Assembly (NCBI RefSeq): GCF_000014685.1
Contig: NC_008321.1
Location: 3,779,001 to 3,843,000, forward strand
Length of the DNA stretch: 64,000 nucleotides
Direction: 5' to 3'
Source: Shewanella sp. MR-4
GTDB taxonomy: Bacteria; Pseudomonadota; Gammaproteobacteria; Enterobacterales; Shewanellaceae
Position numbers and translations under genes: made by a program. Shown here piece by piece: positions 24,397 to 32,836 of the stretch. The first letter of the stretch is position 1, and each line of letters opens with the position of its first letter. Under the pieces are notes generated by a model that was not told where the DNA came from, did no database searches, and saw only the letters and a list, made by a program, of their open reading frames with translations.

Positions 24397-26982
24397 TTAG
24401 AAGTTCATGGTCAGTTTAGTGTAGATATAACGTCCCATTGGGTTATGTACAGAAATCACATAACCATAGAGGTCGGTATCGCCGTCACCAATCGCAAAAG
24501 GTGGCTCTTCATCGAATAGGTTGTTCACGCCTAATGTCAGCTTAAACATCTCGTTGAAACGGTAACTACCTGACATATCGACTAATAACTGAGCATCAAC
24601 CATACGAGACTTGTTCGTTTCGAAGTCTAACACACCGTCAAAGTCGATATCAGGAGTATCTTCGAACTCACCGATGTAACTCAGGTTTACGTTGGCGGCG
24701 AAGTTATCCATGGTCCAGTTGGTGGTGAGTAACCAGCGATGTTGTGGGAACTTGTACTCGCCAGTGTAATCGAGACCGTCTTTTTCGAAGTTATGTAAGT
24801 AGCTGTACTCTAGGCCAAACTTCAAATCACCAAAGCTATCTAGCTCAAGACCATAGTGGGTTGACAGGTCAACACCCTGCACATCCTGCGAGCTTAAGTT
24901 GATAAAGCTTGAGTGAATAATGCTGATAGGACCTAAGGTTTGACCCGCTTGCGGTACTAAACGCTCACACACTGTGCTGTTTTGATCGTTACAGTTTGCG
25001 GTGTAGATATCACCCAATGGCTGCTTATCGATCTTGTTATCTTGAGTGATGCTGTAAACATCGAACCCGATATCAAACTTCTGGCTTGGCGCCCAGATAA
25101 GTCCAAGGTTCCATGTTTCTGACTCTTCGGCATCCAACTCAGAGTTACCCTGGAATTCAGTGTTGTAGTCGAGCGCTTCACAATCCACACCATCGGCGGC
25201 GCAGCGATAAGTATCGATAAAGAAGCTACTTTCGCGTGATGGGCCTAAACCAATTTGTGCTAATGAAGGCGCGCGGAAACCCGTTGACCAAGAACCACGG
25301 CTCGTCAGCTCATCGGTGATGCCCCATTGGAACGCCACTTTAGGGTTAGTGGTTGAACCAAAATCGCTGTAGTGGTCGTAGCGACCCGCGAGTTGCAGCT
25401 CAAAGTTATCCGTGACAGGAATAGAGAACTCCACATAACCTGCGTATTGGTCACGGGAGGCCGCAGCTGAAACCGCTTCGGTACCGAAAATCAGCCCACG
25501 TTGGAACTGTTCATCCGGCACGTCGCTCACGCTTTCTTCACGGTATTCCACGCCCGCCGCCATCATAATATCGCGGTCCGCCAGTGTGAACGCTTGGCCA
25601 GAAATGTTCGCCGCGTATGACGTCATGCTCGATAAACCTTGGCGAACTAGGCTAGTCGTAATCGCATCGATCACATCCTGCGAGTTCATGGTGCCGCCAA
25701 AAGGATTGTAGCGACCCGCATCGATCTCGGCTTGCAGGTAATCGGTTCTGACCCAACCTTGAGTACGATCGCCCGTTTGTGTCGATTCACTGCGGCCACG
25801 TTGTACCGAGGCTTCCCAATCCCACTCTTTAATCGTGCCACGTAAACCCGCCACTAAACGTAGGGTGTCGGACTCGATATCCCAACGGCGAGCGCCCGCA
25901 TCCACAGTACGGAAACGACCGATTTCGATATCTTTGCCCCAAGGATTATTTGGGTGAGTGCCTGGCACAGTTAAGGCCGCATCTTCATCCAAAGGTGTTG
26001 GTGCACCACCCGCAATTGAAGAGTTATGTTGCGCGGCTAACTCGAGGAAAGCGGTTAAATCGTCATTGAAATGGTAATCGAATTGACCAATAGCCCCAAT
26101 ACGCTCAGCCTCAGGGATCACTAAGTTGTATGGACCATAGTCAAATAAACAGCTGCCGCTGGCCGTTGCACGATCGGGCGGACAGGATGGATCGATTGTC
26201 TTCACACCATCGACATAAAAATAACCGGGGAAACCGCGTGAGGAACGGAAATCTTCACCACCGTAAGGGCTTTGATCGGCTGTGCCAAAACGGCCCAAAT
26301 CGGTTGCCGCTAAGGTATCGTTTTTAAAATAATCGAGAATAACCGACGCACTACCCTTTTCGGACTTCACGCCCCAAACGATACTTGCCGTGGTTTCATC
26401 GTAACCCGTACCCGGGGTATCGCCGTAACCTAAGTTAACCTCAATCCCTTCGATGTCTTTTTTCAAGACGATGTTGACTACGCCCGCAATCGCATCGGAA
26501 CCATAAATCGCCGACGCACCATCTTTCAGAATATCAATGCGTTCAATCGCTGAAACCGGAATGTTGTTAATGTCGACGAAGGAGTTAGTGATACCTTCAG
26601 CAAAGGCACTTGCCGCAACACGGCGACCGTTAATCAATACCAGAGTGGCGTCAGGGCCTAAGCCACGCAAACTGATTGAAGCACCACCGTTTGCGGTCGA
26701 GTCTTGGCTGTTCCCACGGGTAGAGAAAGCGCCAGCACCGTTGGCAGGCATACGTTCAAGTAACTGTTGCAGGTTGTCAAACCCCATGTTGGCAATATCT
26801 TCTTTGCCAATGGATTGAATGGGTGACGGTCCCTCGATATCAGTGCGCTTAATACGAGAGCCCGTTACTTCAATGCGTTCAACTTTGTCAGCGCCGTTAT
26901 CGGCTGCATAGCTAATATTCGGGGCAAATGCCATTGCGATCGCGATAGCACAAGCACTGGGTAGAATCTGAGGTCTTTTCAT
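24397..26982 (-). CDS. TonB-dependent outer-membrane receptor
   Basis: 861-residue receptor. A signal peptide (ACAIAIAMAFAPNISYAAD) is followed by a TonB-box-like VERIEVTGSRIKR, a plug domain (SPIQSIGKEDIANMGFDNLQ, ISLRGLGPDATLVLINGRRV, IPVSAIERIDILKDGASAIY GSDAIAGVVNIVLKK), and a 22-strand-type barrel ending YIYTKLTMNF with the C-terminal Phe needed for Bam recognition. The GSRIKR-type N-terminus is typical of Shewanella and Xanthomonas receptors for peptides or carbohydrates. No Fur box is seen upstream, so an iron role is not indicated. Confidence 0.93.
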   Translation of the reverse strand: MKRPQILPSACAIAIAMAFAPNISYAADNGADKVERIEVTGSRIKRTDIEGPSPIQSIGKEDIANMGFDNLQQLLERMPANGAGAFSTRGNSQDSTANGGASISLRGLGPDATLVLINGRRVAASAFAEGITNSFVDINNIPVSAIERIDILKDGASAIYGSDAIAGVVNIVLKKDIEGIEVNLGYGDTPGTGYDETTASIVWGVKSEKGSASVILDYFKNDTLAATDLGRFGTADQSPYGGEDFRSSRGFPGYFYVDGVKTIDPSCPPDRATASGSCLFDYGPYNLVIPEAERIGAIGQFDYHFNDDLTAFLELAAQHNSSIAGGAPTPLDEDAALTVPGTHPNNPWGKDIEIGRFRTVDAGARRWDIESDTLRLVAGLRGTIKEWDWEASVQRGRSESTQTGDRTQGWVRTDYLQAEIDAGRYNPFGGTMNSQDVIDAITTSLVRQGLSSMTSYAANISGQAFTLADRDIMMAAGVEYREESVSDVPDEQFQRGLIFGTEAVSAAASRDQYAGYVEFSIPVTDNFELQLAGRYDHYSDFGSTTNPKVAFQWGITDELTSRGSWSTGFRAPSLAQIGLGPSRESSFFIDTYRCAADGVDCEALDYNTEFQGNSELDAEESETWNLGLIWAPSQKFDIGFDVYSITQDNKIDKQPLGDIYTANCNDQNSTVCERLVPQAGQTLGPISIIHSSFINLSSQDVQGVDLSTHYGLELDSFGDLKFGLEYSYLHNFEKDGLDYTGEYKFPQHRWLLTTNWTMDNFAANVNLSYIGEFEDTPDIDFDGVLDFETNKSRMVDAQLLVDMSGSYRFNEMFKLTLGVNNLFDEEPPFAIGDGDTDLYGYVISVHNPMGRYIYTKLTMNF

Positions 26983-27181
26983 TTACATCCCCTAATCTTC
27001 ATTTGTTAAATTTATTTTACTTTTATTAAACTAATTTTTAACACAACCAAGGTAATCGGTTGTAAAACAAAGTCAATGGGGGACTGCAAAAAGTTAAACT
27101 TTTGTTACCAAGAAAAACCATGTATTTTCCTGCTGAGATCTCTCAAGATAGCGAAACGGAACATTGGCGTTGAGGAAGAAC

Positions 27182-27724
27182 ATGCAAGAACAAACAATTC
27201 ATGAAGCCCAATTTGAAGATAATTTAGGTTTGTACTGGTTACTCTCAGGGGCCGCTTACTTCACCTTAAGTATTGTTGGTATTCCCTTGTTATTACTTTG
27301 GTTTCCTATTGGGTTATGGGGAACTCGCCGCTACATCAGCAATATGAGCGCACGCTTAACTAGCAAAAAGCTGATCGTGCGCAGAGGCATGTTAACTCGC
27401 ACAGAAAATACGGTTCCCTTAGATAAAATTACCGATATCGCCCTCATTCAGGGGCCAATTATGCGCCTGATGGGATTACATAAACTCACCGTAGAAACCG
27501 CAGGACAATCGGGCGCAGGCGCTTTAATTAGTCTGGTTGGTATAGTCAACGCCCCCGATTTTAGGGCGCAGATTTTGGAGCAAAAAGAACGCTTAAGTGA
27601 GGCACATACCACCAGCGAGACGAGCGCTCCCACAGAGGATAACGTCCTGTTGACCCAACTTGTGGAAATGACGGCAAGCTTAAAACGCATCGAAGCCCTA
27701 CTCGCCTCAAAATACAATTCTTAA
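27182..27724 (+). CDS. Membrane protein with bacterial PH (YdbS-like) domain
   Basis: 180-residue protein. Two hydrophobic segments (LYWLLSGAAYFTLSIVGIPL and LLLLWFPIGLW) precede a bacterial pleckstrin-homology-like domain (RLTSKKLIVRRGMLTRTENT VPLDKITDIAL), ending in a coiled-coil tail. The ATG at 27182 follows GAGGAAG; the upstream TTG 27164 is less likely. Function unknown. The Nramp-like gene begins 83 bases downstream. Confidence 0.8.
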   Translation: MQEQTIHEAQFEDNLGLYWLLSGAAYFTLSIVGIPLLLLWFPIGLWGTRRYISNMSARLTSKKLIVRRGMLTRTENTVPLDKITDIALIQGPIMRLMGLHKLTVETAGQSGAGALISLVGIVNAPDFRAQILEQKERLSEAHTTSETSAPTEDNVLLTQLVEMTASLKRIEALLASKYNS

Positions 27725-27807
27725 CAGTTAACAACGCGACTTAAGCGCTTAGATAGCTCAGTATCGAGCAAACCATTTCCAACGGATAAGGAAACACCCT
27801 GCGTATT

Positions 27808-29094
27808 ATGGCGACTTCTCAAGTAAAACCTCTCTCCATGAATTGGACAGCCCAACTGACCCTCGGCATAAAAGCCATGGGGCCCGGTGTATTAATGGCC
27901 GCCGCCGCGATTGGGGCTTCACATTTAGTGTCATCCACCCGCGCCGGCGCAGAATTTGGCTGGCAACTCGCCTGGGTGATTCTGGGAGTAAACTTGCTGA
28001 AATACCCCTTCTTTGCCGCGGGTGCGCGTTACACCGCCGCCACAGGGGAAAGCCTGCTGCATGGTTATCTTAAACAGGGCCGAGGTTATCTGTGGTTATT
28101 CACAGGCCTCAATGTGATTGCTTCCATCGCCAGCACCGCAGGGGTTTGCATGTTAACCGCCGCCATGCTCACCCAGTTTATCCCCTTACCTATTGATGTG
28201 TTGGCGTTATTGGTGCTGATAAGTTCGTTGTTGTTATTGATTTTAGGGCACTATTCATTGTTGGACAGGCTGACTAAGATCATCATGTTTGCCCTGACAC
28301 TCACCACATTAATCGCCGTCGCCTTGGCATTAGATCATGTAAAACCGCTAGCAAGCCAGTTTGTCTCCCCCTCACCTTGGCAGTGGGCCCATGTGGGATT
28401 CTTGGTCGCCATGATGGGCTGGATGCCTGCACCTATTGAAGTCAGCGCATGGAATTCGCTGTGGTTATTGGAAAAACAAAAGACATCACCCGTTACCCCC
28501 GCCCAAGCTATCTTAGACTTCAACTTAGGTTATCTAGTCACCGCTCTGCTAGCCGTGGTCTTTTTGGCCTTAGGCGCGCTGGTGATGCATGGCAGTGGTG
28601 AGCATTTTTCCGACTCTGGCGCCAAATTTGCGAACCAATTAATCAACTTATATAGCCAAGTCATGGGTGGTGAAAGCCGCTATTTGATTGGCATAGTGGC
28701 GTTTTTATGTATTTTCAGCACCACTGTCACTGTCATCGATGGCTATAGCCGAACCTTGAACATGGGCTGGCAACTGCTCTCTAAAACCACAGTAACCGAC
28801 GCGCAATCGGACAAACGCCTGACGGGCATCATGCTCATCTTAAGCACCTTAGGGTTAATGCTCATCCTGTTTTTCAAGGGCGCCCTACTGCCACTGCTGG
28901 AATTTGTGATGATTTTAGCCTTTATGACTACAGTGGTTTTTGCATGGCTAAACTATCGCTTAATGACTAGCACCCAACTGCCAGAGGCTCATCGTTATGG
29001 CACCAAAATGAAATGCCTCTCTTGGGTAGGATTAAGCTATTTGCTTATTTTTGCAGTGCTTTTTATTTATTGGTATCTCGTCATTCAGCCTTAA
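27808..29094 (+). CDS. Nramp-family transporter with atypical metal-site motifs
   Basis: 428-residue protein with about eleven transmembrane segments of the Nramp/LeuT-like fold. The family N-terminus is recognisable (IKAMGPGVLMAAAAIGASHL), but the metal-binding DPGN of helix 1 is replaced by GPGV. The helix 6 region reads MGWMPAPIEVSAWNSLWLLE in place of the canonical MPHN. It is therefore a distant Nramp relative and may not carry Mn or Fe. A substrate cannot be given from sequence. Confidence 0.8.
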   Translation: MATSQVKPLSMNWTAQLTLGIKAMGPGVLMAAAAIGASHLVSSTRAGAEFGWQLAWVILGVNLLKYPFFAAGARYTAATGESLLHGYLKQGRGYLWLFTGLNVIASIASTAGVCMLTAAMLTQFIPLPIDVLALLVLISSLLLLILGHYSLLDRLTKIIMFALTLTTLIAVALALDHVKPLASQFVSPSPWQWAHVGFLVAMMGWMPAPIEVSAWNSLWLLEKQKTSPVTPAQAILDFNLGYLVTALLAVVFLALGALVMHGSGEHFSDSGAKFANQLINLYSQVMGGESRYLIGIVAFLCIFSTTVTVIDGYSRTLNMGWQLLSKTTVTDAQSDKRLTGIMLILSTLGLMLILFFKGALLPLLEFVMILAFMTTVVFAWLNYRLMTSTQLPEAHRYGTKMKCLSWVGLSYLLIFAVLFIYWYLVIQP

Positions 29095-29245
29095 ACTAGC
29101 GCACAGCCACTAAGTAGGAGAGCACCTCACTCACACTAACGGTGCGAGTATTTAACAGTGAGATAGACTTACCTGCTTTTGTTCAGCTTTGGGTATATAA
29201 TGTCTGCTCTTAAACCAGACTGCGCAGCCGCGCCTAGAGATGACC

Positions 29246-29710
29246 ATGATTAACAATGATATTTTGCGCCGTTTGCGCTTCGTGTTTGATTTCAACAATG
29301 CCAAAATGATTAAGATCTTTGCCAAAGTTGGAAGAGAAGTCACAACCGAAGAGATGATTAGTCTACTGCGCAAAGAAGAGGAAGAAGGCTATAAGGCCTG
29401 TAACGACACGACCCTATGTCAGTTTTTAGATGGCCTTATCATCGAAAAACGTGGTTTACGCGAAGGGGCTGAAATCCCAAAACCAGTTTCAAAATTAAAC
29501 AACAACTTAATCTTCAAAAAGTTACGTGTAGCCCTAGAAATGCGTGAAGAAGATATTGTGGCCACCTTAGCACTAGCCGAAGTACAAATGTCTAAGTCTG
29601 AATTAAGTGCGCTGTTTCGCAACCCAGATCATAAAAACTTCAAGGCCTGTGGCGATCAGATCCTGCGTAACTTTATCCGTGGCCTATCACTAAAATATCG
29701 CGGAGTCTAA
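29246..29710 (+). CDS. DUF1456 (YehS-like) protein
   Basis: 154-residue cytoplasmic protein of two similar halves. MINNDILRRLRFVFDFNNAK with ACNDTTLCQFLDGLIIEKRG is echoed by LNNNLIFKKLRVALEMREED with ACGDQILRNFIRGLSLKYRG. The tandem arrangement matches DUF1456 (E. coli YehS). The ATG at 29246 fits the family N-terminus; a second in-frame ATG is two codons upstream. Function unknown. Confidence 0.85.
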   Translation: MINNDILRRLRFVFDFNNAKMIKIFAKVGREVTTEEMISLLRKEEEEGYKACNDTTLCQFLDGLIIEKRGLREGAEIPKPVSKLNNNLIFKKLRVALEMREEDIVATLALAEVQMSKSELSALFRNPDHKNFKACGDQILRNFIRGLSLKYRGV

Positions 29711-29732
29711 TGCCTCTTCCGCTTAAAATCAC

Positions 29733-29760
29733 AAACGCAGCCTAGGCTGCGTTTTTTGTT
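29733..29760 (+). terminator. Terminator after the DUF1456 gene
   Basis: AAACGCAGCCTAGGCTGCGTTT, an 11-bp palindrome, extends into a T-run. Confidence 0.93.
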
Positions 29761-29978
29761 TTTACCTCGCCGTTAAACAAGCTTTTGCTTGGCAAATGCT
29801 TTTACAATCAATTAACAGATGCACGTTTTAAACAGACCAATTGATGTCTGCTGCAAAAAAAGCCACAAATAGCGTAAGACACAGGCAACAAAGATCACAT
29901 TTCATGATAATCTTACGTGACTTACAGCACGTCTCAAGCACGTACCGAACCACTTAAACAATAACTCAAAGGTTACCC

Positions 29979-31667
29979 ATGGACGATAATAAACGCCCCC
30001 TCTATCTTCCGTTTGCAGGACCTGCCATTCTTGAAGCGCCATTGATTAACAAGGGCAGTGCATTTTCGGAAGAAGAGCGTATTTTCTTTAACCTCGAAGG
30101 CTTAGTGCCCTATGCCATTGAAACTATTGAAGAACAGGCTTCCCGCGCCTACGATCAGTTCAGAAGTTTCAATAACGATCTCGATAAGCACATCTATCTG
30201 CGCAACATTCAAGACACCAACGAGACCCTGTTTTATCGTTTAGTGCAAAACCACATCAGCGAAATGATGCCAATTATCTACACCCCGACGGTAGGTTTGG
30301 CCTGTGAGCGCTTCTCGAAAAACTATCGCCGTAACCGTGGTCTGTTCATCTCCTACCCGAATAAAGACAGAATCGACGACATCCTCAATAACTCGACTCG
30401 CCAAAAAGTAAAAATCATCGTTGTGACCGACGGTGAGCGCATCTTAGGCTTAGGCGACCAAGGTATTGGCGGCATGGGGATCCCTATTGGTAAATTGTCG
30501 CTCTACACCAGCTGTGGTGGGATCAGCCCCGCATACACACTGCCCATCACCTTAGACGTAGGGACCGACAATCCACAGTTGCTGGAAGACCCTATGTACA
30601 TGGGTTGGCGTCATCCACGCATTGGCGGCGAAGAATACGCAGAGTTTATCGAAGCCTTTATGCAAGCCGTGCATGTACGTTGGCCAGACACCCTGATCCA
30701 ATTCGAAGACTTTGCCCAAAAGAACGCGATGCCGATCCTTGAGCGTTATAAGGAAAGATACTGCTGCTTTAACGATGACATTCAAGGCACTGCCGCAGTC
30801 ACTGTTGGTTCATTACTCGCCGCCTGTAAGGCCGCTGGCACTGAACTGAACAAACAACGGGTTGCCTTCTTGGGCGCTGGTAGCGCAGGTTGCGGTATTG
30901 CCGAAGCCATTGTCGCGCAAATGGTGTCAGAGGGTATCAGCGACGAGCAAGCACGCAGCCAAGTCTGTATGGTTGACCGCTGGGGCCTGCTGCTCGACAA
31001 CATGCCTAACCTGTTGCCATTCCAGCAAAAACTGGCTCAAAAATGTGCCGATATCAGCCACTGGAATAACTTCAGCGACAATATTTCACTGCTCGATGTG
31101 GTCAATAACGTTAAACCAACGGTGTTGATTGGCGTATCGGGCGCACCGGGTCTGTTTACTGAAGAGATTGTTCGCGCAATGCATAGCCACTGCGAACGTC
31201 CGATTATCTTCCCACTGTCAAACCCAACTAGCCGCGTTGAAGCAACGCCAAAAGACATTCTGCACTGGACTTCTGGCCAAGCATTAGTGGCAACGGGTAG
31301 CCCGTTTGAACCTGTGGTTGTCGATGGCGAGACCTATGAAATCGCCCAATGTAACAACAGCTTTATCTTCCCAGGCATTGGTTTAGGTGTACTCGCCTCA
31401 GGTGCCCGCCATGTATCGGATGCGATGTTAATGGCATCGAGCCGCGCATTAGCCGAATGCTCACCGTTAGCCATTAATGGCTCAGGGCCACTCCTGCCAA
31501 AACTGGAAGATATTCACTCAGTAAGTAAGCATATTGCGTTTGCCGTCGGTAAAGTGGCGATTGAGCAAGGATTATCCTTGCCTGCGAGTGATGAGCTGCT
31601 GATGCAATCTATCGAAGATAATTTCTGGAAGCCAGAGTACCGCCGTTATAAGCGTACATCTTTCTAA
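29979..31667 (+). CDS. maeA: NAD-dependent malic enzyme (oxaloacetate-decarboxylating)
   Basis: 562-residue enzyme converting malate to pyruvate and CO2. The malic N-terminal domain has MPIIYTPTVGLACERF and the catalytic Tyr/Lys region; VTDGERILGLGDQGIGGMGI PIGKLSLYTSCGGI is the signature. The metal/substrate segment is QFEDFAQKNAMPILERY then CFNDDIQGTAAVTVGSL. The Rossmann motif VAFLGAGSAGCGIAEAIV follows, and IIFPLSNPTSRVEATPKD is near the C-terminus. Length matches bacterial NAD-type MaeA/SfcA. A terminator follows. Confidence 0.95.
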   Translation: MDDNKRPLYLPFAGPAILEAPLINKGSAFSEEERIFFNLEGLVPYAIETIEEQASRAYDQFRSFNNDLDKHIYLRNIQDTNETLFYRLVQNHISEMMPIIYTPTVGLACERFSKNYRRNRGLFISYPNKDRIDDILNNSTRQKVKIIVVTDGERILGLGDQGIGGMGIPIGKLSLYTSCGGISPAYTLPITLDVGTDNPQLLEDPMYMGWRHPRIGGEEYAEFIEAFMQAVHVRWPDTLIQFEDFAQKNAMPILERYKERYCCFNDDIQGTAAVTVGSLLAACKAAGTELNKQRVAFLGAGSAGCGIAEAIVAQMVSEGISDEQARSQVCMVDRWGLLLDNMPNLLPFQQKLAQKCADISHWNNFSDNISLLDVVNNVKPTVLIGVSGAPGLFTEEIVRAMHSHCERPIIFPLSNPTSRVEATPKDILHWTSGQALVATGSPFEPVVVDGETYEIAQCNNSFIFPGIGLGVLASGARHVSDAMLMASSRALAECSPLAINGSGPLLPKLEDIHSVSKHIAFAVGKVAIEQGLSLPASDELLMQSIEDNFWKPEYRRYKRTSF

Positions 31668-31681
31668 TTTCAGATATTATC

Positions 31682-31712
31682 CAAAAAAAAGCCCGTCAAT
31701 CGACGGGCTTTT
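31682..31712. terminator. Bidirectional terminator after maeA
   Basis: AGCCCGTC-AATC-GACGGGCT is preceded by eight A and followed by TTTTG. It serves maeA and the facing gene. Confidence 0.9.
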
Positions 31713-31735
31713 GCTATGCTGCGCCATCTGATGAA

Positions 31736-32170
31736 TTAAGACGCCATCACCTGTTTAAAGCTATTTAGCATTGAACGGTCGGTACGTGCTTTCTTTAATT
31801 TACGCACACACTCCTTGAGCGACTCATCGGCTAAACGAGTAAAAATACCGTTATATTCTTTCTCGTTTATGGCTTCATCCGTCTCTGCCTGCTCAGAAAT
31901 CTCCTGGGCGACACGGCTCAGTTGTAACCAAGCGTTAGCGATATAAAAACCATGAAATTCAGCCTGTGGCATCAAATTGCGCGCACTGGTGGGTAATGCT
32001 TCCCACGCTTGGCCAAATTTAGCTTCTCTGTCTGCTAACAGTTCGGCACATAAACCTTGGTAAGCCGCTAACAGGCTCTCAGGCATTTTTGCCATAGGTA
32101 GCACTTTATTGGCAACATTGTAAGCAATGCGCTCGGCGGTTTCACGGTACTCAACTGATACTTCAGCCAT
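31736..32170 (-). CDS. Small helical protein, DUF3069-like
   Basis: 144-residue, soluble, predicted all-helical protein, charged throughout (for example ECVRKLKKARTDRSMLNSFK at the C-terminus). It resembles a small family I recall as DUF3069 in Shewanella and Vibrio; the match is from memory and function is unknown. It lies 24 bases downstream of the PAP2 gene and is likely co-transcribed. Confidence 0.6.
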   Translation of the reverse strand: MAEVSVEYRETAERIAYNVANKVLPMAKMPESLLAAYQGLCAELLADREAKFGQAWEALPTSARNLMPQAEFHGFYIANAWLQLSRVAQEISEQAETDEAINEKEYNGIFTRLADESLKECVRKLKKARTDRSMLNSFKQVMAS

Positions 32171-32194
32171 AATTACTCTCTTATCCTAAGCGGC

Positions 32195-32722
32195 TTAAAA
32201 TTGGCCACTAATATATAAACCATAGACCCCATTGTGGGCTAAAGGTGTCACTGTGATCCCTTTGTAAGGCTCAGTAAAATACCAACCCGCTAGTGCGCCA
32301 ATAGCTGCGCCTGCGAGCACATCTTCTAAATAATGCTTATCGCTCTCGACTCGGGTATAGCCCACATAAGTCGCAGCAAGATACGCAGGCAGGCCATATT
32401 GCCAGCCATAACGCTGCTGAATAAAAGTGGCCGCCATAAAGCTGTCCGAGGTGTGCCCTGACGGAAAAGAATCATCACCACTGCCATCGGGTCTATCCTT
32501 ACTGACACCCAGTTTAAGTCCTTCAACAATCACTCGGCTCGAGACTGCAGCCTTCAGTAATTGCCACGATCCCTCATTTCCCTCTTCATAGAATAGGGTC
32601 GCGCCCAAAGCCGTTGCAGGCAAGAGTAGATGCACCACATCGCCCGAGGTTTCGATATCATCCGAGTTTGCCCAACTCGCTCCTGTGAACAGCAACAGAG
32701 CGGCACAGAGTAATTTTTTCAA
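32195..32722 (-). CDS. PAP2-superfamily phosphatase
   Basis: 175-residue protein with an N-terminal signal or anchor (LLCAALLLFTGASWANSD). The three PAP2 phosphatase motifs are present: KLGVSKDRP (K-x6-RP), FPSGHTSDSF (PSGH) and TRVESDKHYLEDV (SRxxxxxHxxxD, with Thr in place of Ser). Likely a membrane or periplasmic lipid-phosphate or related phosphatase. Divergent from the GGDEF gene. Confidence 0.85.
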   Translation of the reverse strand: MKKLLCAALLLFTGASWANSDDIETSGDVVHLLLPATALGATLFYEEGNEGSWQLLKAAVSSRVIVEGLKLGVSKDRPDGSGDDSFPSGHTSDSFMAATFIQQRYGWQYGLPAYLAATYVGYTRVESDKHYLEDVLAGAAIGALAGWYFTEPYKGITVTPLAHNGVYGLYISGQF

Positions 32723-32836
32723 GGGTTTTCCTTAATGGGTGAGATCCAAGGCGACGTTTATACCTTGATAGCGGAATGAATGCAAAAATTGCAAACTTCG
32801 CATGTAAACAGTACGTAAAAAGTTTATGCTAAGATA

